Shown here piece after piece: positions 36,549 through 46,700 of a DNA stretch of 64,000 nucleotides (the first letter of the stretch is position 1; each line of letters starts with the position of its first letter). The stretch is taken from positions 193,745-257,744 of the forward strand of contig NZ_MRTH01000012.1 in assembly GCF_001956045.1 (NCBI RefSeq), written 5' to 3'. Position numbers and translations under genes: made by a program. The notes beneath the pieces are model-generated. The model searched no databases. It had not been told where the DNA came from and was given only the letters and a program-made list of their open reading frames with translations. The DNA comes from Paenibacillus sp. FSL H7-0331. Its GTDB lineage: Bacteria; Bacillota; Bacilli; Paenibacillales; NBRC-103111.

Positions 36549-38588
36549 ATGAGCCAACCATTATTGACAATCGATCGGTTGACAGTGGAGTTTCCGTCCT
36601 CAGGCGGCTCCATTACGCCGATTACCGACGTAAGCTTTCAAATCGATCGTGGCGAGACCGTATGCCTTGTCGGGGAGTCTGGCAGCGGCAAGACGATAAC
36701 ATCCAAAGCCATTATGAGGCTGATTGAGTTTGATAAAGGCCGCATTGCCACAGGCAGCGTCAAGCTGGATGGTGAAGAGTTGACAACGCTGCCCCAGAGT
36801 GTACTCCGGGCTATTCGTGGCAAGAGGGTTTCGATGATTTTTCAGGAGCCAATGGCTGCGTTCGATCCGGTCTTTACAATCGGTACCCAGCTCGTTGAAA
36901 CGATTCGCCGTCATGACAAGCGAAGCAATAAGGAGGCGCGTGAGCAGGCGGTTGAATTGCTGCGTCGCGTCGGATTTCCTGAACCGAAGCTTCGTATGAA
37001 CCAATACCCGAACGAAATGTCGGGTGGGATGCTGCAGCGGGCGATGATCGCGATGGCGCTCGCATGCGGCCCGGAGCTGCTGATCGCAGACGAGCCGACG
37101 ACAGCGCTCGATGTCACGATTCAAGCGCAAATATTGCGTTTGTTGAATGATTTAAAGGCGGAACTGGGTATGTCAATCCTGCTAATTACGCATGATCTGG
37201 GCATAGCTGCGGAGATAGCAGACCGGATGATCGTCATGTATGCGGGCAGGATTGTCGAGCAGGCACCCGCCGCCCGTCTCTTTGCACAGCCACGGCATCC
37301 TTATGCAGCCGGATTGCTGCGATCTATCACAACGATGGACAGCGACCGCAATGCTCCCTTGTATACCATAGAGGGAACACCGCCTAATGTAGCGGATTTT
37401 CCTTCGGGCTGCCGCTTTCATCCGCGTTGTCCATTGGCTACAGAGCAATGTCGAACTGAAGTACCTCCGCTTAGAGGGTCCGACGGTCACGAAGCTGCTT
37501 GTTGGCATACCGAAGTTTTGGTAAGCGCTATGGCTCTTGGTCAGCCCGTCACAAGTCCCGCTGCAATGAATATAGCCATTGAACACATCAATCAGCTGGA
37601 GCCTGAACAAGATAGACTGAGCAAAGCTAAGCTGCTTTTTGAGGTTCGCGGGCTTACAAAGCATTACGCGGTTAAAGGAGCTTTTGGACTTACGAAAGCT
37701 GTTATTCATGCCGTCGACGATGTTTCGTTTTCGATCCGTGAAGGCGAGACGTTTGGACTTGTCGGTGAGTCGGGAAGCGGAAAGTCCACGCTCGGTCGCG
37801 TTCTTATCCAGCTGGAGAAAGCCACGGCTGGTCAAGTGTTTTTTGGAGGCGAAGAGCTGACAGCAATGGATACCAGCAGACGGCGAGCGGTAAGACGCGA
37901 TATGCAAATGATTTTTCAGGACCCGTACGGATCTGTTAACCCTCGCTGGACTGTAGGTGAAACGATCGCAGAACCGCTGGCCGTTCATGAAGCGTTAAGT
38001 CCTGCAGAACAAAAAGCCAAGGTGGAGGAGCTGCTGCACATCGTTGGCCTGAATCCTCAATGGGCTTCCAGATATCCACACGAATTTTCAGGTGGTCAAC
38101 GTCAACGTATTGGAATTGCGCGTGCCATCGCACTGAACCCCCGATTTGTGCTTGCCGATGAGGCTGTATCTGCTCTTGACGTCTCGGTTCAGGCGCAAAT
38201 TGTGAACTTGATGCAGGAACTGCAAAATCGGCTCGGTTTAACCTATGTGTTCATTGCGCACGGGTTAAACATTGTCAGACACGTATCCTCACGAATCGGG
38301 GTTATGTATCTCGGCAATCTGGTTGAAGTGGCACAGGCCGACGAATTATTTCGTCATCCAGCCCATCCCTATACGGCTGCGCTTATCGCGTCCATTCCTT
38401 GGCCTGACCCGACAAGAAAGAAAGAGTTCGCTGCTATTCAAGGAGAAATTCCTTCGCCTGCGTCACCACCATCAGGTTGTCGGTTTCATACCCGTTGCCC
38501 TGCGGTTACAGCGCGCTGCCGAGAGCAAACGCCCAAGCTGGTCGAGATTACTAACGGTCACTCGGTGGCCTGCCATTATCCATTATAG
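36549..38588 (+). CDS. fused dual ATP-binding subunit of the ABC importer (DppD-DppF type)
   Basis: A 679-residue protein with two complete nucleotide-binding domains. The first has Walker A GESGSGKT (42-49), [11 protein letters not shown] and Walker [13 protein letters not shown]. The second has Walker A GESGSGKS (406-413), [16 protein letters not shown] and [12 protein letters not shown]. Both end in the oligopeptide-type C-terminal region GCRFHPRCP or GCRFHTRCP. Fused forms of this pair are known (GsiA-like). The Q-loops and signatures look intact, so both sites could hydrolyse ATP. Confidence 0.9.
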   Translation: MSQPLLTIDRLTVEFPSSGGSITPITDVSFQIDRGETVCLVGESGSGKTITSKAIMRLIEFDKGRIATGSVKLDGEELTTLPQSVLRAIRGKRVSMIFQEPMAAFDPVFTIGTQLVETIRRHDKRSNKEAREQAVELLRRVGFPEPKLRMNQYPNEMSGGMLQRAMIAMALACGPELLIADEPTTALDVTIQAQILRLLNDLKAELGMSILLITHDLGIAAEIADRMIVMYAGRIVEQAPAARLFAQPRHPYAAGLLRSITTMDSDRNAPLYTIEGTPPNVADFPSGCRFHPRCPLATEQCRTEVPPLRGSDGHEAACWHTEVLVSAMALGQPVTSPAAMNIAIEHINQLEPEQDRLSKAKLLFEVRGLTKHYAVKGAFGLTKAVIHAVDDVSFSIREGETFGLVGESGSGKSTLGRVLIQLEKATAGQVFFGGEELTAMDTSRRRAVRRDMQMIFQDPYGSVNPRWTVGETIAEPLAVHEALSPAEQKAKVEELLHIVGLNPQWASRYPHEFSGGQRQRIGIARAIALNPRFVLADEAVSALDVSVQAQIVNLMQELQNRLGLTYVFIAHGLNIVRHVSSRIGVMYLGNLVEVAQADELFRHPAHPYTAALIASIPWPDPTRKKEFAAIQGEIPSPASPPSGCRFHTRCPAVTARCREQTPKLVEITNGHSVACHYPL

Positions 38589-38634
38589 GAGAATATGCAT
38601 GAGCTGCGGTGAAAAATAAAGGAGGATGTATACA

Positions 38635-39720
38635 ATGAAATTCGCTTTAATGAGCCTTATGTTGAACACCCCGAACGCCATAACAGGGGAAACCTTTACG
38701 ACCCAACAGAAATTTCAAAACGTGCTGAAACAGGCCGTTCTAGCCGAAGAGCTGGGCTTTGAAGCTTATGGAGTTGGTGAGCGGCATACCGCGCCATTCC
38801 TGGCTTCCTCACCGCCAGTAGTCTTAACCGCGATCGCTGCGAGAACGTCGCGTATTCGTTTGCTCACAACAGTAACGGTACTGAGTGTACTCGACCCTGT
38901 TCGAGTTGCCGAGGATTACGCCACGCTTGATCATCTATCAGGAGGGCGAATTGAGCTGATTATCGGCAAAGGGAATGATGCCAGCCATTATCCGCTCTTC
39001 GGCATAACTGAGGAGGAGCAGTGGGAATCACTGGCTGAGCGTTATGCACTCCTCAAGCGTTTATGGAATGAGGAGAACGTCAGCTGGCAAGGTCGCTATC
39101 GTTCACCACTGGATAACGTCACGACACAGCCAAGGCCTTATCAAAAGTCGATACCTGTATGGCATGGCAGCGCGTCAAGCACCTTCTCGACTGAATTGGC
39201 AGCCAAATACGGTGAGCCCTTATATTCCTCCAATACGATACACCGCCAATCCAAATATAAAGAGCTCATCGATCATTATCGCGAGCGTTTGGCTTTTTAC
39301 GGACATGATCCGAGTAAGGCAGTGGTTGGCTCAGGTGCTGGAGGCAGCATTTACTTGGCAAAAACGACAGAGGAAGCGATCAAACGCTTTCGCCCTTATT
39401 ACGATGCGTTTCATGGCCGACTTAAAGCGCCTCATGACAGATCCCCCTTCAAAGATCTTGAGGATAATATCGAAAATGGACCTATCTTGGTAGGCAGTCC
39501 GGAACGTGTGATCGAGAAGATTTTGAACTATCATTCCGTGTTTGGAAATCAAGTGCTCAGCATCAGTGTGGACGGACTGACCGAGGCGGAGCAGCGTGAA
39601 CAGGCTGAGTTCTTCGCAACCGAGGTCGCACCGGTTCTGCGGCGTGAGATTCCAAGCACAGTGTGGGAAAATGAGCCGCCAGCTCCGCATAAAGACTCGA
39701 TTACGGTACAGGCAGGGTAA
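38635..39720 (+). CDS. LLM-class flavin-dependent oxidoreductase, paralogue 2
   Basis: A 361-residue paralogue of the protein at 31141-32208, with the same blocks (AYGVGERHTAPFLASSPPVV, TTVTVLSVLDPVRVAEDYAT, IIGKGNDASHYPLFG). Differences cluster in two surface regions, around residues 200-215 and 265-275, and at the C-terminus. AAAGGAGG lies 9 nt before the ATG at 38635; the ATG at 38626 touches it. Lying between importer and amidohydrolase, it is probably the main oxidising enzyme of this transcript. Confidence 0.85.
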   Translation: MKFALMSLMLNTPNAITGETFTTQQKFQNVLKQAVLAEELGFEAYGVGERHTAPFLASSPPVVLTAIAARTSRIRLLTTVTVLSVLDPVRVAEDYATLDHLSGGRIELIIGKGNDASHYPLFGITEEEQWESLAERYALLKRLWNEENVSWQGRYRSPLDNVTTQPRPYQKSIPVWHGSASSTFSTELAAKYGEPLYSSNTIHRQSKYKELIDHYRERLAFYGHDPSKAVVGSGAGGSIYLAKTTEEAIKRFRPYYDAFHGRLKAPHDRSPFKDLEDNIENGPILVGSPERVIEKILNYHSVFGNQVLSISVDGLTEAEQREQAEFFATEVAPVLRREIPSTVWENEPPAPHKDSITVQAG

Positions 39721-39735
39721 GGAGATCCATACACG

Positions 39736-40926
39736 ATGACATCTGAATGGCTTGTGAAAGAAGCAGAGCAGCTGCTACCACAGTTGATCCATATACGGCG
39801 GGAGCTGCACAGCTATCCCGAGCTGTCGATGCAGGAGTATGAGACAACCCGTAAGGTTCGGGCTTATTTGGAGGAGCAAGGCATACGTATCCTTCCAATC
39901 GATTTGCCAGTCGGCGTATTGGCGGAAATTGAAGGCAGCGGGCCAGGACCGACGATTGCATTGCGGGCTGATCTGGACGCATTGCCTGTTAAGGAAGAAA
40001 CGGGTCTCCCCTATGCCTCGACGATCGACGGCAGGATGCATGCCTGCGGCCATGATTTTCATACGGCTGCTGTACTTGGGGCGGCTATTCTGCTGCAGCG
40101 AAACTCCGAGCGATTTCATGGCAGGGTTCGTTTGATTTTTCAACCTTCTGAAGAGAAAGGCACCGGGGCGCTGGAAATGATCAAGGCGGGAGCATTGGAT
40201 GGCGTTCAGGCCATATTTGGCATGCATAACAAGCCAGAGCTGCCTGTCGGAACGATCGGATTATCTCCGGGTGCTTTGATGGCGAGTGTGGACGAATTCG
40301 GGCTTAAGGTAACTGGAAAAGGTGGTCATGCCGCTATACCGGAAAGAGCGATTGATCCAATTGTTGCCGCCAGTGCTATCGTTGGATCACTTCAGACTGC
40401 TGTCAGCCGCAGTATCAGTCCGTTTGACCGTGCGGTCGTCAGCGTCTGCAGCTTTCGTTCAGGTTCAACCTGGAATGTTATTCCTGATGACGCTATTCTG
40501 GAGGGCACTATTCGTACCTTCAACCCCGCCATTAGAGAACGTTTACCGCAGCTGATTGAGCGGATTTCTAATGGAATCGCATCGGCATATGGAGCAGTGG
40601 CTGAGCTCAGATGGCATACGGGGATTCCAGGCGTTCATAATGATCCGGTTATGGTACAGCGGGTTAGGCAAGCTGCAGAAGCGCTGCAGCTTACGATAGT
40701 GGAAGCTACGCCGAGCACAGGAGGCGAAGATTTCGCCTATTATCAAACCAAAGTTCCGGGCTGCTTTATCTGGATGGGAACAAGTGGGACGGAGGAATGG
40801 CATCATCCCAAGTTCACCTTAAATGAAGAAGCTTTGGCACCTGCTGCTTCCTTGTTTGCATTAACTGCCATACATGCGCTGCACAGCTTAGGTGAGCACG
40901 ATTTGGCAATAAAGAAACAGCCCTGA
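39736..40926 (+). CDS. M20D-family amidohydrolase (HipO/YxeP-like)
   Basis: A 396-residue metallo-amidohydrolase. The metal-binding motif MHACGHD (H102, C104, H106), the FQPSEEKGTGALEMI glutamates and a late GGEDFAYY block are intact, and the small dimerisation domain sits in the middle. Family members remove N-acyl groups from amino acids; YxeP in B. subtilis deacetylates N-acetyl-S-(2-succino)cysteine-type intermediates. AAGGAGA precedes the ATG. As last gene of the importer/monooxygenase unit it would release the free amino acid or thiol. Confidence 0.9.
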   Translation: MTSEWLVKEAEQLLPQLIHIRRELHSYPELSMQEYETTRKVRAYLEEQGIRILPIDLPVGVLAEIEGSGPGPTIALRADLDALPVKEETGLPYASTIDGRMHACGHDFHTAAVLGAAILLQRNSERFHGRVRLIFQPSEEKGTGALEMIKAGALDGVQAIFGMHNKPELPVGTIGLSPGALMASVDEFGLKVTGKGGHAAIPERAIDPIVAASAIVGSLQTAVSRSISPFDRAVVSVCSFRSGSTWNVIPDDAILEGTIRTFNPAIRERLPQLIERISNGIASAYGAVAELRWHTGIPGVHNDPVMVQRVRQAAEALQLTIVEATPSTGGEDFAYYQTKVPGCFIWMGTSGTEEWHHPKFTLNEEALAPAASLFALTAIHALHSLGEHDLAIKKQP

Positions 40927-41046
40927 TTGCATAGCCAGAATAGAACCATTTCAAGCTATCCGTTGAAGGAGCCCGACTTCAACAACGCCTGGGAACCCCA
41001 TACCTATGTCCTCGCTAACGAACCCACGTATGAGTTTAGACAATGA

Positions 41047-41074
41047 CCTAGCCGTAGGCTGGGTTTTCTTTATT
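41047..41074 (+). terminator. terminator after the importer/amidohydrolase unit
   Basis: CCTAGCC/GGCTGGG stem (one T-G pair) with a GTA loop and TTTTCTTTATTT. Confidence 0.75.
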
Positions 41075-41214
41075 TGCTGTGGTAAAAGTCAGCAGTAGTA
41101 GAATGAGGAAACTTGTGGTATAGTAATTTGTATTAACTGTAATGATTGCTATGACAGTTGTTGAGGTAAAGCATGAGCTATACAAATATTTATATAAAAC
41201 GGAGGTAATAAGGA

Positions 41215-42342
41215 ATGAGTAATCAAGATACACAATCATCCACGAAGGTAGAGCCGTTGTTTGAACCGTTGTCGATAGGAAAATTGAAATTAAAAAACCG
41301 GATCGTCATGGCTCCAATGACTCGAGCTTTCTCTCCTGAAGGCGTGCCAGGGCCTGACGTGGCTGCTTATTATCGTCGCCGTGCAGAGAATGGCGTGGGT
41401 CTCATTATTACTGAAGGTACTTTAATTAATGATCCAGCTGCTACGAATAATCCTAATATACCTAATTTCCATGGGAATGATGCATTGAAGGGTTGGGCTG
41501 AAGTTGTAGCTCAAGTCCATGAGGCGGGCGGGCTTATTATGCCGCAGCTTTGGCACATCGGTACAGATCGCAAAATCGGTGCCATCCCTAACCCTGACGA
41601 AAAGCCGATTGGGCCTTCAGGTATCGACATCGCAACCGGGGAGCAAGTCAATGAGCCTATGAGCGAATCCAGAATCGCGTCCGTTATTGCAGCCTACGCA
41701 CAAGCAGCGGCTGACGCCAAACGAATTGGTTTTGACGGTATTGAGCTTCATGGGGCACACGGCTATCTGATTGATCAGTTTTTCTGGGAGAAAACGAATC
41801 AACGTAATGACAGCTACGGCGGCGATTTGGTGAAACGAACTCGTTTTGCAGCTGACATCATTGCGGCATGCCGTCGCGCTGTAGGCCCGGATTTCCCTAT
41901 TATTATACGTATATCGCAATGGAAATCATCGGATTATCAAGCCAAATTAGCAGAAAATCCGGATCAACTGGCTCAGTTTCTTTCACCTTTAGTGGAAGCA
42001 GGCGTTGATGTGTTCCATTGCTCTACACGTCGTTTCTGGGAACCGGAATTTGAAGGTTCTGATCTTAACTTTGCTGGTTGGGTCAAGAAATTAACTGGAA
42101 AGCCAACTATAACAGTAGGATCGATAGGACTTGACAATGATTTTATATCTGCCTTTAAAGGAGAAGGAGCAGGTGCGGCCAGCGTAGATACCTTAATTGA
42201 AAAGCTCAATAAAAATGAGTTTGATCTGGTTGCGGTTGGTCGTGCTTTACTAATTGATCCTGCTTGGGCGTCCAAAATCCGCGAAGGCAGAACGGAAGAG
42301 CTGACGCCATTCACGCCGCAAGCCTTGGGGACATTGTTCTAA
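41215..42342 (+). CDS. old yellow enzyme family NADH:flavin oxidoreductase
   Basis: A 375-residue FMN TIM-barrel reductase. KNRIVMAPMTRAFSPEGVP, QLWHIGT, GFDGIELHGAHGYLIDQFFW and the C-terminal FDLVAVGRALLIDP are OYE signatures; the HGAHGYL block carries the substrate-binding histidines. These enzymes reduce activated C=C bonds of enones or nitro compounds using NAD(P)H. GGAGGTAATAAGGA precedes the ATG. It could supply redox chemistry to the adjacent cluster but has its own terminators on both sides. Confidence 0.85.
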   Translation: MSNQDTQSSTKVEPLFEPLSIGKLKLKNRIVMAPMTRAFSPEGVPGPDVAAYYRRRAENGVGLIITEGTLINDPAATNNPNIPNFHGNDALKGWAEVVAQVHEAGGLIMPQLWHIGTDRKIGAIPNPDEKPIGPSGIDIATGEQVNEPMSESRIASVIAAYAQAAADAKRIGFDGIELHGAHGYLIDQFFWEKTNQRNDSYGGDLVKRTRFAADIIAACRRAVGPDFPIIIRISQWKSSDYQAKLAENPDQLAQFLSPLVEAGVDVFHCSTRRFWEPEFEGSDLNFAGWVKKLTGKPTITVGSIGLDNDFISAFKGEGAGAASVDTLIEKLNKNEFDLVAVGRALLIDPAWASKIREGRTEELTPFTPQALGTLF

Positions 42343-42364
42343 TAGTGTCCATGCAATTCCAAAT

Positions 42365-42408
42365 AAGGACTGGGAGATCCTGAATCATAGGGGAATCCCG
42401 GTCCTTTT
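42365..42408 (+). terminator. terminator after the OYE gene
   Basis: AAGGACTGGGA/TCCCGGTCCTT (one T-G pair) and a short T run. Confidence 0.8.
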
Positions 42409-42453
42409 AGCTTAAAAAGCAGTATTTGCAGCAGCAATCGAACCAGTTGATTC

Positions 42454-42975
42454 TTACATTGAATTTGAAGGGTTCAAGCGTATAACCATCAAATCATCAT
42501 CCCAATATTGTCCATGGCTTTTCATCGCATTTCGTTCGGTCCCATACGTAGTAAAACCAACGGATTCGTAGAGCTTTTTCGCTGAATGATTCGTGGAAAC
42601 TACGGTCAAGTTAATTTGCTCAAGTCCTGGGCATTGTTTGGCTTGTTCAATTAATTCGGTGAGGAGAGCGTAACCGATACGTTGTCCACGGCATTCAGGG
42701 CACACATACATAGCATATATAGTACCCTTATGCGTAATCTTGGGATTACTTTCTCGCACAAAGGTAACGATTCCTGCCAACTCCTGAGTCTTGGTAAAGC
42801 AGCCTAACGTAAAATTCATTGCTGTACGCTGCAGATTTTGTTGGAATGCCTCAAGAGGTTTGGCCTGCTGTATGTCATAGGTGGTTAAAAAGGCTTCTGG
42901 ATTTTCTTGAAGAGATCGTAAACGAAGCTGGCGATATTTGTCAGCATCTGCTGGACCCAGGTAGCGAATATTCAT
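42454..42975 (-). CDS. GNAT-family N-acetyltransferase
   Basis: A 173-residue GCN5-type acetyltransferase. GTIYAMYVCPECRGQRIGYALL holds the acetyl-CoA binding R/Q-x-x-G-x-G/A core, and NLTVVSTNHSAKKLYESVGF is motif B. The substrate cannot be told. AGAGGAG lies 9 nt before the ATG at 42975; the ATG at 43005 would add ten residues. S-modified cysteine salvage needs an N-acetylase, so a link to the upstream cluster is conceivable, but the gene is in the opposite orientation. Confidence 0.8.
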   Translation of the reverse strand: MNIRYLGPADADKYRQLRLRSLQENPEAFLTTYDIQQAKPLEAFQQNLQRTAMNFTLGCFTKTQELAGIVTFVRESNPKITHKGTIYAMYVCPECRGQRIGYALLTELIEQAKQCPGLEQINLTVVSTNHSAKKLYESVGFTTYGTERNAMKSHGQYWDDDLMVIRLNPSNSM

Positions 42976-43099
42976 AAGATACAGCTCCTCTCTAATCCCA
43001 TTCAATTCGATAAATTGTTACAATTATACATCTGTTGTACCTATGATACAAGGCTTTGCAATGGGCGGATTTCAGTAAGGAAATGATCAATGATACAGG

Positions 43100-43128
43100 T
43101 TGCAGAACCTGGATAATGATGTTAATAT
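43100..43128 (+). promoter_or_regulatory. promoter of the TetR-RND operon
   Basis: TTGCAG at 43100-43105 and TAATAT at 43123-43128 with a 17-bp spacer. Confidence 0.6.
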
Positions 43129-43132
43129 AAAA

Positions 43133-43152
43133 ATGACTGATGAGTCAGTCAT
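43133..43152. promoter_or_regulatory. TetR-type operator of the efflux operon
   Basis: Perfect inverted repeat ATGACTGA-TGAG-TCAGTCAT, four bases downstream of the -10 and so over the transcription start; a typical place for autorepression by the regulator encoded next. Confidence 0.7.
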
Positions 43153-43189
43153 AAATTATTGTTCAGGTACTCAGAGGGGGAACGCACAG

Positions 43190-43783
43190 ATGGGTGAAGA
43201 TAAAAGGGAAAGTATTATAGAGGCCGCGCTAAGGCTCTTCGAGGATCAGGGATATCACACTACGAAGGTTTCGGATATTGTGCATAAAGCTGGTGTAGCC
43301 CAAGGGACCTTTTACTTGTATTTCAAAAGTAAGGAGGATCTATTTCGCAGCATTGCTGAATCGTGCCTCGGCCAAATTGCTGATGCGATCAAGCAAAATT
43401 GTACAGGCGACATAAAGGAAGAAGCACTCTACCGGATGATACTGGAGTCACTGCGCGTGTATTATAATAACAAAACGATTTTGAAAATATTAAACGGGCA
43501 TGGGGCGGCTTCTACGGAGATCGCTGATATTTCGGATGCTTTTTATCGTACAATTATGCTCGTTATCAAGCAATCCTTTCTGGATTGGGGGGCTTTTCCT
43601 AATTACTCGGATGCACAGCTTGAAATTGCGGCCTATTCGAAAATAGGCATGGTGGAGTTGGTGGCGTACCAATGTTTTGTCGTTCAAAATTACGATACTA
43701 CACATATTGAATCCATAGCTCAAGTACTCGCAGGTGTTAATGCGCCATGCCAGTTGGAGTCGACGGAAGCGGGTGACAAATGA
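43190..43783 (+). CDS. TetR-family repressor of the RND efflux gene
   Basis: A 197-residue TetR regulator. The N-terminal HTH is clear (IIEAALRLFEDQGYHTTKVS, AGVAQGTFYLYFKSKEDLF), followed by a helical ligand domain. The ATG at 43190 has GAGGGGG 8 nt upstream; the longer frame from 43100 begins inside the promoter and would span the operator. Its stop overlaps the RND gene by ATGA, so the two are translationally coupled and the pair is probably autoregulated through the palindrome at 43133. Confidence 0.9.
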   Translation: MGEDKRESIIEAALRLFEDQGYHTTKVSDIVHKAGVAQGTFYLYFKSKEDLFRSIAESCLGQIADAIKQNCTGDIKEEALYRMILESLRVYYNNKTILKILNGHGAASTEIADISDAFYRTIMLVIKQSFLDWGAFPNYSDAQLEIAAYSKIGMVELVAYQCFVVQNYDTTHIESIAQVLAGVNAPCQLESTEAGDK

Positions 43784-46700
43784 TCACCAAATTACTGAAG
43801 TACCGTAAAGTAACACTTTTGTTTTTCGTAGTGGCGGTACTTATGGGCATTGTGAATGTATTTACGCTCAAGCAGCGGGAAAATCCGGAGATCGAGATCA
43901 CAACGGCCATAGTCAAGACGATTTATCCGGGTGCCTCACCGGAGAAGGTAGAGCAGTTTGTTACCCGACCGTTAGAGCAGAAGATCAAGGAAATGAGCGA
44001 TATTTCGATTCTCAGCTCAACCTCCATGGCTAATGTGTCGATTATTAATGTGGAAGTCAAGCCGGAAACCGATATTAAGCGAGCCTGGGATACGCTGCGA
44101 CAGAAGGTTCAATCTGCCGATAGCGAGCTTCCTGCTGAAGCCAATAAGCCTGAGGTTAATGATGATTTAGGCAAAATTGCCGAGCAAATCCTGCATTTTG
44201 TCGTTCAACAGCCAGAGCAATTAGAACCTCTGCGGCCCGTTATGGAGCAGTGGAAAAAACAGCTAAGCACACTCTCGGGTGTGAGCAACGTGGACATTAT
44301 CGGGCTGCCGGAGCAGGAAGTAGCCGTGATTATTGATACGGATAAGCTGGATACGTTCAAGCTGCCTTGGGGTATTGTTGCACAGGCGCTCACCAATCGC
44401 CATGATCGTGTGCCACTCGGTATGGTTGATCAAACAACAAAATCCTTTTATGTTAATATGCCGGGAGAGTGGAAGTCGGCTGAGGATGTTGCCAATACGG
44501 ATATTTTGGGACTGCCTAACGGCAATACATTAAAGCTTAGAGATGTTGCAGATGTTAAGCTTCGACCTAAGAAGCAAGAGGTCAGTATTGTACATAACGG
44601 TAAACCGGCTCTCGATCTTGTTATTAACGCAGAGAAGGGTGCAGATATTCCTTCCTTGCAGAAGCGTATTGATGTGATGGTATCCGACCTGAAGTCTAAA
44701 TTACCAGAGCATGTGGAATTGGTGTCCTTGTTTACGCAAAAGGAAAGTCTGGATCATTTATTCACGGATTTGGGCCAGGAGCTGCTGACCGGGATCATCG
44801 TAGTTATCATAGTCTGCTCGATGGGACTAACCTTTGGTACATCCTGGGTGGTGGCGCTGGCTATACCGATTTCGATCACAGTCGGGTTTATCCCAATCGA
44901 GTTCCTGGGTATCGACTTAAATCAAATCACGGTTGTAGCGATTGTTATCGTTCTCGGGATATTGGTCGATGATGCGATTGTTGTAAATGATAATATCCAG
45001 CGGCGGCTGCAGCTGGGCGATACACCAGAGCAGGCTTCACTGCTCGGAAGCCGCGATGTTGCAGTATCCATCCTGACGGCTACGATTGCAACGGCTGCAG
45101 CATTTTTACCTCTGTTATTTCTCAAGGGCAATATCGGAAGCTTTATTCGACCGCTACCGGTTGTGATTTCTTTGACCTTGGCGGCTTCCATGGCGATGTC
45201 ATTGACGGTCATTCCGATTTTTCGCCAATGGGTAGGTGAGCGTGCGCTGCGGAAGCAGCAAAATAAACAAATGGCTACCAGGAGCGCCAAGCTGGTTAAA
45301 GCCGATCCCGAATCGATTGAAGCCGATACCCGTTCTGCCCAGGACGAGCTCAAGCTGGTCGAAGAGCATTCTCCGGGGCTGCTGGGTAAACCGATACAAC
45401 GGTTAAGTACCTTCTACAGTAGGCAAATATACGTATTCCTGAAACGACCGCTGCTGACGGGAGTTGTTGCTTTACTAGTGGGTACCAGCAGCTTCGGCCT
45501 GCTGCCGTTCCTCGGCGTTCAGTATTTCCCTCCTGCAGAAAAGGATGAGATGCTGATTGATTTCAAGCTACCGACAGACCGCATATTTATGGAAACTGAA
45601 TTTACGATGAATAAAGCTGCCGACTGGATACAGCATCAGCCGGGCGTGAAATTCGTCACTGCCTATTCGGGCCGAACAGCGCCCAAGTTTTATTATTCGG
45701 AGTCCGAACATACCGGTACGAACGTAGGGCAGCTCTTTGTCAAAATCGATCCCAAGGTGATTCATACCAAAGAAGTGATAAGCAGCTGGCGGCAGGAGCT
45801 GAGGCAGCTGGTTCCTGAGGATATCGAAATTACACCGCGGGAGCTGGAGCAAGGTCCACCCGTGGGAGCGCCTATCGCGATTCGTATCAGCGGGGATGAT
45901 CTGGATCAATTACGTCAGCTTTCCAATAATATTCAAGAACTATTAAAGCAAATTCCCGGCACAACAAGTGTATCTGATGATGTCGGCGGTGACATGAATA
46001 CATTTGAGATGAAGGCTGACCCCGCTAAGCTGAATCTTTTTGGAGTCAGCGATAAGGATTTGACAAGGACGCTGCGAATGGCTACGGAAGGCTTGGAAAT
46101 CGTCTCCATGCAGCAGGGAGAGAAGCTGATTGATGTGACCTTATATGCCAAGGCACGCAGTGCAGATCCTATTGACACGATGAGCAAGCTGTTTGTACCC
46201 ACACAAAAGGGTGGAACGATAGCTGTTCGTGAGCTTGGCGATATTCGTTCGAGCTCGATGATTAAATCAATTCATCACCGTAACCAAACCAGAACGATTA
46301 TCGTCAGAAGCTACACGCAGGATCGTCTGCCTGATGCCGTCATTAAGGATGTCAAAACACAGCTGAACAGTCAAACGCTGCCTGCAGGCTATACCGTTGA
46401 GTATGGTGGGGAAAATGAGGAACGCAATGACGCTTTCATCGCGATTGGCAAGCTGTCGATCATTGTTTTGCTGCTGATTTATATTTTGATGGTTATGCAA
46501 TTTTATTCATTATCGATTCCGCTATTGATCTTATCAACCGTATATTTAGCAGCTGGTGGTGCTGTTATCGGTCTGTATATTACGAATTCGCCTATCGGAT
46601 TTATGGCTCTCATGGGCTTGGTCAGTTTGGCGGGAATAGTCGTAAGGAATGGAATCATACTAATTGAATTTATTGAACAGGCCAGAAAACGTGGATTACC

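Noticed and set aside
37182..37988. 268-codon open frame antisense to the fused ABC ATPase gene
   Set aside because: It lies inside an unambiguous two-domain ATPase gene and has no start context or family motif.
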